A stretch of 64,000 bases of DNA from Miscanthus floridulus. Taxonomy: Eukaryota > Streptophyta > Magnoliopsida > Poales > Poaceae. The first letter of the stretch is position 1. Each line of letters starts with the position of its first letter. Positions 57,898 through 64,000 of the stretch are shown here, piece after piece. The notes under the pieces are model-generated. The model did no database searches, was not told the origin of the DNA, and was given only the letters and a program-made list of their open reading frames with translations. The stretch is taken from contig NC_089581.1 in the NCBI RefSeq assembly GCF_019320115.1, forward strand, positions 15,463,100 to 15,527,099. The letters run 5' to 3'. The position numbers and the translations under genes were made by a program.

Positions 57898-60625
57898 GCT
57901 GGGGCAACGTACCAGTGTTGTATGCTTAATTGCTTTGGAGACCTCATCGGGCGAATCGTTGAGGCCTATGTCGATGACATCGTAGTCAAATCCAAGCGAG
58001 CTGACCACCTTGTCGCTGACCTTGAATGAACCTTTGCGAAACTCCGGGCAAACGGCATCAAACTCAATCTCAAAAAATGTGTTTTCGGGGTCTTGAGGGG
58101 CATGCTGCTCGGCTTCATCGTCTTCGAGCGTGGCATCGAAGCCAACCTGGAGAAAATATCAGTCATCACAAGGATGGGCCCAATCCAAAACATAAAGGGG
58201 GTTCAGCAGATCATAGGGTGCCTTGCCGCCCTCAGCCGATTCATTTCACGCCTCGGCGAACGAAGACTCCCCCTTTATCAACTCCTGAAGAAAACTGACC
58301 GCTTCGAGTGGACAGCCAAGGCTCAGGAGGCACTTGACATGGTTAAACGATTTTTAGCTAAGCCGCTGGTCCTAGTTCCTCCATGCGACGGAGAATCTCT
58401 CCTACTATATATATCGGCCACCACCCAAGTGGTTAGCTCCGCCTTAATAGTAGAGCGAGAGGAAGAGGGGCACGCCTTCAGGGTGCAGCGCCCTGTATAT
58501 TTCATCAGCGAGGTATTATCCGACTCCAAAACCCGCTACTCCCAAATCCAGAAACTTCTCTACACCATCCTCATCACCAAAAGGAAGCTACGCCACTACT
58601 TCGAGTCACACCCCATGACAGTAGTGACATCGTTCCCCCTTGGCGAGGTCGTTCGTAGCCATGACGCTACGGGAAGAACCGCAAAGTGGTCACTCGAGCT
58701 GATGGATCAGGGCATTTCTTATGCCCCCAGAACGGCAATCAAATCTCAGGCACTTGCCGACTTCATCGCGGAGTGGACCGAGGTCCAGATGCCACCAGCG
58801 GCCGTCGATCAAGAGTACTGGACAATGTATTTTGACGGATCGTTGATGAAGAAGGGCGCCAGGGCAGGACTAGTCTTTGTATCCCCCCTTGGGGTCCACA
58901 TGAGGTACATGGTTTGGCTTCATTTCCCCTCATCCAACAATACTGCAGAATACGAAGCGCTCATCAACGGCCTACGAATCGTCATCGAGCTGGGCATCCA
59001 ACGCCTCGACGTCAGGGGCGACTCTCAGCTGGTCGTCAACTAGGCCATGAAAGAGTCATGCTACCACGACACCAAGATGGAGGCATACTATCAAGAGGTC
59101 CGACGTCTGGAGGACAAATTCGACAGCCTCGAACTCAATCACATCCCCAGACGCCTCAACGAAGCGGCCGACATGCTCGCAAAAGCAGCATCCAGCCGAG
59201 AGCCAGTCCCAACAGGCGTCTTTGCCAGTGATCAACACAAACCCTCGGTACGCTACGTGGGGTCGGAACAAGCCAACGATGTCCCTTCTAGTCCGACCCC
59301 CGGGGCCGATCCGCCAACTGCTCCGCCCGACCCTGAGGTCATGGAGCTTGAAGAGGACCCGGCAGTGGAGTCCGATCCTCCCGATGACTAGAGAACGCTT
59401 TACCTCAACTATCTCCTCCATGACGTACTACCGACCGACAAGACGGAAGCCCGACGGCTCGCACGACGCGCCAAGTCCTTCGTTCTTGTAGAGGGCGAAC
59501 TCTACAAACGAAGTCACATTGGAATTTTGCAACTCTGTATCCCTGGCGAACAGGGAAAACTTCTGCTGGGCGACATCCACGGTGGAGCATGCGGTTATCA
59601 TGCCGCACCAAGAACCTTGGTTGGGAATGCATTCTGACAAGGTTTCTACTGGCCCACCGCAGTAGCCGATGCCGAGCAAATTGTATGCACCTGCGAAGGG
59701 TGCCAGTACTACGCTCGGCAAACACACCTCCCGGCCCAGGCTCTCTAGATGATCCCCATCACGTGGCCCTTCACGGTCTGGGGGCTCGACCTGGTTGGGC
59801 CACTCAAAAAAGGCGTCCGAGGGCTTTACCCACCTGCTTGTCACCATAGACAAGTTTACAAAATGGATTGAGGCTCGACCAATATCCACGATCAAATCCG
59901 AGCAAGCCGTGCTGTTCTTCTTCGACATCGTCCATCGCTTTGGAGTACCGAACTCCATCATCACGGACAACGGCACGCAGTTCACCGGTAGGAAATTCGT
60001 TTGATTCTGTGATGAACAACACATCCGGATCAATTGGGCAGCCGTCGCACACCCCCAAACGAACGGGCAGGTCAAGCGCGCAAACAACATGCTTCTTCAA
60101 GGCCTCAAACCCAGAATTTTCAATCAGTTGAACAAGTTCGGCGTGCGTTGGCTCGCTGAGCTCCCGGCTGTGCTCTGGAGCCTAAGGACAACTCCTAGCT
60201 GGGCCACCGGCTACACACCTTTCTTCATGGTCTACGGTTCCGAGGCCATTCTCCCAACAGACCTCGACTATGGAGCACCAAGAATCAGAGCATATGACGA
60301 ACAGGGAGCCGAGACATCTTGCCAAGATGCCATGGACTAGCTGGATGAAGCCCGTGACATCGCCCTCCTCCGTTCAGCTAAGTACCAGCAAGCGTTGCGG
60401 CGGTACCACAGCCGACGGGTGCGGGGTCGAGCCTTCAACGTCGGAGACCTCGTCCTCCGTCTTGTGTAGAGCAATAAGGGCCGCCACAAACTCTCCCTGC
60501 CCTAGGAAGGGCCCTATGTCATCGCAGAAATACTTCGCCCAGGCGCCTACCGGTTGAAAACCATCAAAGGCGAGGTCTTCACCAACGCCTGGAACATTGA
60601 GCAGCTACGTCGCTTTTATCCTTAA
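57895..60625 (+). pseudogene. Element E pol fragment: RT C-terminal part, RNases H, integrase
   Basis: Starts inside reverse transcriptase at N-A-G-A-T-Y, just before Y-V-D-D near 57969; then first RNase H about 58230-58780, archaeal-type RNase H about 58820-59210 (F-D-G-S near 58832) and integrase about 59560-60625. Compared with element D, about 1.3 kb (gag end, protease, N-terminal half of RT) is missing. Stops at 58027, 59041, 59389, 59635, 59746, 60002, 60338, 60467 and 60503, and one frameshift in an A run near 59807. The integrase motif reads V-K-R-A near 60071 where D has V-E-R-A, so the catalytic Glu is lost. Not functional. Confidence 0.88.
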
Positions 60626-61162
60626 AATAAGCATACACTCTTCCTTATCAGTTTTTGTCATAATAATACCCCGATCCTTAGTGACTTCCGACCCCTGCAA
60701 ATAGCGAGGGATCAGACCTCACTCGGGGGCTGGCATGAGATCGTAACATATGACATATGTAATACAAGTATTACGCTTGCAAAAAATTCCTATGTTATAC
60801 TTACAAACATTCTCTAAGTTTTCCATTCGCCTCATAAACGAGTCCCAAGGGCTAAGATCTTGGGAACCAATTCTGAATACAACTGGTAGGACTGTGAGAC
60901 ACCCACGCCCCAGCGGCTGCAACCTCTTTGCTCACCAGTTCAATTAGAATTAGTTCGCCCACGTTCCTAGCTTCTTATGACTTAGACCATGAGAAGGGTT
61001 GGAAAGCACTAAAATCATTCCTACAGAAAGGAGAGAAGATAAAAATTGCTTGCCATAAGCAAAGGATGTAATTTTGTTCCCTTTTTCCACAAATTCGTCA
61101 CTTACAAAGCGATTTCATTACAAAAAGGAACAATATACTTATAAATTCAGAGGACTATTTGC
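60626..61162 (+). other. Element E post-pol spacer
   Basis: No gene seen. CTCGGGGGCT at 60722-60731 is preceded by an imperfect hairpin (60691-60713). Confidence 0.5.
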
Positions 61163-61732
61163 TCAGGGGCTTCCCAACAAAGTTATTTCATTACAGTCTC
61201 TGCTTAGCTCTACTACAAGTACTACTGCGGTCGCCGCGCCATGCTCTCCATCGGCGATGCTCGGGGCATGTACACGAGCCAGCTCGTCTACTGCGGTCAC
61301 CGTGCCACGCTCTCCATCGGTGACGCCCAGGGCATGTACACGGGCCAGCTCGTCTACTGCGGTCGTTGCGCCACACTCTCCATCGGCGACATCCCGATAT
61401 CCCACCGCTTCGCTGGATCCTCGAAGGCACCACCATCTGCGACGTCTCCGCCAGGAGCATCCGGGGACTACGCCATCGTCGTCAGCCGCAACCTCGACAA
61501 TGACGCCACCGCCAGGGCGTCTGGGGACTACACCATCATCCCCAGCCATAACCCTGACAACGGCGTATGGGCAGGAAACGCCTCCTGCCAAAGGAGGAGC
61601 GCAGCGGACGACGGTGCAGTCGACGACGTACGACGCCCACCGGTGCCTCTTCTCCTTCGACAGCAGCGACTCCTCAGCAAGGGCAGTATGCACCATCTCA
61701 TCTACGTTGGATAACCTCTGGCTCGACATCAC
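61163..61732 (-). CDS. Antisense open frame of 189 codons in element E, unknown
   Basis: Minus-strand frame starting at 61732. I do not recognise the protein. It contains an internal repeat of about 22 residues (V-D-E-L-A-R-V-H-A followed by D-G-E) built from ~66-bp DNA units at 61231-61395, and a second pair of Gly/Asp-Val-Val-rich repeats at 61455-61565. A CT/GA run (61762-61777) and TATA-like TTTAAATA (61904-61911, minus) lie upstream in a leader-like CT-rich context. It could be an independent antisense unit or a chance frame in repeated GC-rich DNA; the repeats on the plus strand also stay open, which weakens the coding case. Confidence 0.3.
   Translation of the reverse strand: MMSSQRLSNVDEMVHTALAEESLLSKEKRHRWASYVVDCTVVRCAPPLAGGVSCPYAVVRVMAGDDGVVPRRPGGGVIVEVAADDDGVVPGCSWRRRRRWWCLRGSSEAVGYRDVADGECGATTAVDELARVHALGVTDGERGTVTAVDELARVHAPSIADGEHGAATAVVLVVELSRDCNEITLLGSP
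61231..61395 (+). repeat. Tandem ~66-bp repeat in element E
   Basis: Two full copies and one partial share CTCTCCATCGG and CCAGCTCGTCTACTGCG(GTC). Confidence 0.8.
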
Positions 61733-61903
61733 GCACCAGACTCGCGAGCAAATTTGTGAGTTCTCTCTCTCTCTCTAGCATTACTCTTCCTCACTCAGGA
61801 ATTGTCATGATGCACGGACGTGTTCGACGGAAAGGAAGAAGAAGGAGAGATAGCGGCTCGAAGGCAGAAGAGGAGGTGGGATGAGAACTCCTCTCCCCCT
61901 CCC

Positions 61904-61911
61904 TATTTAAA
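61904..61911 (-). promoter_or_regulatory. TATA-like box, antisense, element E
   Basis: TTTAAATA on the minus strand; a similar CTCTTTAAATAC block lies at 61971-61982. Weak evidence for a promoter driving leftward transcription. Confidence 0.3.
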
Positions 61912-63778
61912 GAGGAGGCGCGGTAGCTAAGGAAAGGCGAAAGGTTGGACGAAAAACCCTCTCCCTTCCCCTCTTTAAATACGGAATCAATGCTGATTGA
62001 TATCTGAGGGGACGCGCCGAAACTGACTGGGATGCACCCCGGTCGACGAGGCATCCCTCTTTGGTCAAACTGAGCACTGCCTGGGTATGGCCCGCTACTG
62101 ACCCACTCCAGACATGGCAATTAAGGCGCCCACGTAGGCAGACAGCCCTTCACCTCCCCATGCAGGACCACGGATGATCCGATGACTAGGACCTTTCGGA
62201 TCTCCTGGGCCGGCCGTTCGGCCCAGAAGACACGACGAATGAACATCCAAAGAAAGATAAGCCTCTCAGCTTTCTTACTTTATGCGTTAAAATTCATTCA
62301 TGAGTTTCCGACCCGTCAAACGGCGGGGACACGAACATCACTCGGGGGCTGCCGAGGATGACTACCAGTCTAGACATCCTCTTCACCCGACCCCTCCTAT
62401 ACGCTTGAAACTAGGAGTACGGAATACGGGCATAGAACTTTGAGTAAAACTGGACGAACTGGCAGACCCTATGCCTCGGTGGCTACGGTGTTTTCGTTCA
62501 CCAGAAAAACCATGCTCAAACACCCCTCGCGTCTCCGACTTCAACGTCTGCCTTCTCAAGAAGGGTTCGGAGGGGTCCGCCTACTAGAGTCTCTCCCAAA
62601 GGAGAAGCTGTCAGGTTCCCTAAGTTAATTAAATGGCTCGGATCGCCACCGAGACACTGAAAAACAAAGAATAGCAATTCTTATGCAGGTTACTCCAACC
62701 TCATCACGAACATCAGGGTCCGAACCCCGCGCGGACACATTTGGTAAGAGCCTTTCATCACTCATACCGCCAAGGTAACGTTGCCGACCCTGCTTTCGTT
62801 TCGATTATATTATACGCAGGCAAAACATCCCAACGCTTCGTGTCGCATCACGAAATGGCCGTCGCCTCATTCGATATAGGCGACCACAGGCCAAGGTTCG
62901 AAGGTCGGCCCGCGAAGGGCTCGAGGCCGCCTCATGCCGAATAGAGCCAGGGAGAGATAACCGAGACAAGCCCCAGCGGCCCTGCCTGACCCCGCTCAGA
63001 AGCGGACAGGGACGTCTCGACCTTCTCTCGTTCGATTCTAACCCCTGAGCCAAACCCACAGAATCTCCATCGAGGAGAGGCCATCGGGCCCCCTGAGCTT
63101 ATCGAACGACTCAGGCATCTACCGGGAGGTGGGTTAAGAAGTTGTGGAGTGCCACCAGAGGGCTCTGCCGACCCCATCAGCAAATGATGGACCCGGATTC
63201 CACACGAACGTACCCAGTTAGTGAGCTCGTTGAGCGCGACACTCGAGCCATCGAGGCAAGTGTCGTTCACTCAGCCCCTCCGATTGCGAAAACCGAGGAT
63301 GGGGTAACACGCAAATAACGGCCGACCCCTATTAGACCCTAACAAGGCTCGGGGGCTCGAGCCAAACAATACAGGGACACAGGTTCGAAGGCCCCACCTT
63401 GCCGAGCCCATAGAGTCCCCAGTTGGGGATTTCTGTTGGAAGACAGGGCGGGGAATATTGCGATGACATCCATGGACTTCGTCGACCCTGTCACCAAAAC
63501 CACAGTTCCGATCTCTAGTAACCCCCGACCCCAGCAAATGCAGGGGGTCGGACCTTACTCGGGGGCTGGTTAAGGTACGGCTACCTCCTTTCTTTCTTTC
63601 AGAACAATCTCCTCGCATTATAACCAGCGGCATAATTCAGGGGAACAGATTGGTAAGATCGTAAAAAATCAAACAAAACAAAATTACGACGCAAAATCAC
63701 GAAAAGCGTCCAGACTCGAAAAAAACCGACACTTGTCCACATATTACACATAAGTTGTTCTCAAAATTGTTCGACTAA
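61912..63778 (+). other. Element E 3' region with repeated purine modules
   Basis: No convincing gene. CTCGGGGGCT occurs at 62341-62350, 63348-63357 and 63558-63567; the last follows a hairpin with stem CGACCCC/GGGGTCG (63528-63552). The block near 62450-62560 is a diverged relative of the 41220-41675 repeats of element D. Confidence 0.6.
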
Positions 63779-64000
63779 CTACTCCCACGGAGGGAGAACC
63801 ATCTCTTTCAGATTGTCTGCCAGGTTCTTCGCAAGGGGAGCAACCATCTTCTCCATTTCCTCTAGCTCTTCATCCTCGTAGGTGGACGGGAAGCCTTCGC
63901 TCATCACCTTCAGGTTTATTTCCTTCTCGTAATGGGCGTGGGCGACGGTGAAGGCCTGGGTAATCCCGACATGAAAGGCACTCTCCTCAAGCTGGCCCAC
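63779..64000 (-). CDS. C-terminus of the element E antisense gene, partial
   Basis: Minus-strand frame entering from the right edge and ending at 63779. Its last ~70 residues resemble the last ~70 of the antisense gene of element D (H-Y-x-x-x-I-N-L then S-E/D-G, an acidic D/E-E run, L-A, and a final P-P). The rest is outside the window. This suggests that the antisense gene is an old, retained part of both elements. Function unknown. Confidence 0.6.
   Translation of the reverse strand: MGQLEESAFHVGITQAFTVAHAHYEKEINLKVMSEGFPSTYEDEELEEMEKMVAPLAKNLADNLKEMVLPPWE

Larger units (their letters stand above)
54364..64000 (+). mobile_element. Element E, Tat-type Gypsy, continues past the window
   Basis: 5' LTR 54364-55803, primer site, gag, an internally deleted pol and a long 3' region with antisense frames. 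The 3' LTR is outside. Related to element D in protein and layout but diverged. Left flank GCTAC. Confidence 0.9.

Noticed and set aside
1..64000. tRNA, rRNA, plastid or mitochondrial inserts
   Set aside because: I looked for typical tRNA boxes and organellar gene words and saw none; TGGTATCAGAGC sites are retrotransposon primer sites, not tRNA genes.

Overview
The window looks like intergenic heterochromatin of a grass nuclear genome, probably a panicoid of the sugarcane/sorghum/Miscanthus kind. That placement is my inference from the repeat families; no single-copy coding gene is present to prove it. Almost everything is nested LTR retrotransposons, followed by about 2.6 kb that looks like the promoter and first non-coding exon of a host gene. 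A 100-N scaffold gap lies at 51624-51723.

Layout. 1-290 is the tail of a Copia (SIRE-like) LTR inserted into a long Tekay LTR. 291-20753 is an inner Tekay (chromovirus) element on the minus strand, with LTRs of about 4.2 kb and a decayed gag-pol at about 12.1-16.6 kb. Its 3' LTR is split at 2089-11106 by an Angela-type Copia complex on the plus strand that carries three LTRs. 20754-24325 is the leader, primer-binding site and 5' LTR of an outer Tekay element. 24326-26123 is the start of a small Gypsy element (element B) inserted in that LTR. 26124-51623 is a minus-strand Tat-type element (element C) inserted in B; its pol frame of 1,089 codons is open. 33175-49102 is a plus-strand Tat element (element D, 15.9 kb, perfect AACAC target duplication) inserted in the gag of C. 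After the gap come a candidate host promoter/5' UTR exon/intron on the minus strand (51724-52522), a cluster of MITEs (52893-54363), and another plus-strand Tat element (element E, from 54364 to beyond the window end).

Relative ages by eye from LTR pairs: Angela about 4 %, element C about 3 %, element D about 1.1 %, in agreement with the nesting. Gag, protease, reverse transcriptase, RNase H and integrase modules are recognisable throughout, but only the pol of C has an uninterrupted frame.

Most interesting observations: (1) in element D, one-base A or T insertions fall again and again inside CpG, turning CG into CWG, both where reading frames break and between its own LTRs; (2) a module made of a hairpin plus the polypurine-tract-like decamer CTCGGGGGCT is repeated through the 3' non-coding regions of D and E; (3) element D carries a five-exon, four-intron antisense gene with its own TATA box, and its C-terminus is conserved in E; (4) the Angela polyprotein keeps one frame over 1,314 codons while carrying 14 nonsense codons, which look like methyl-cytosine decay; (5) the nesting is unbalanced at the gap, so the assembly there is incomplete or misjoined.
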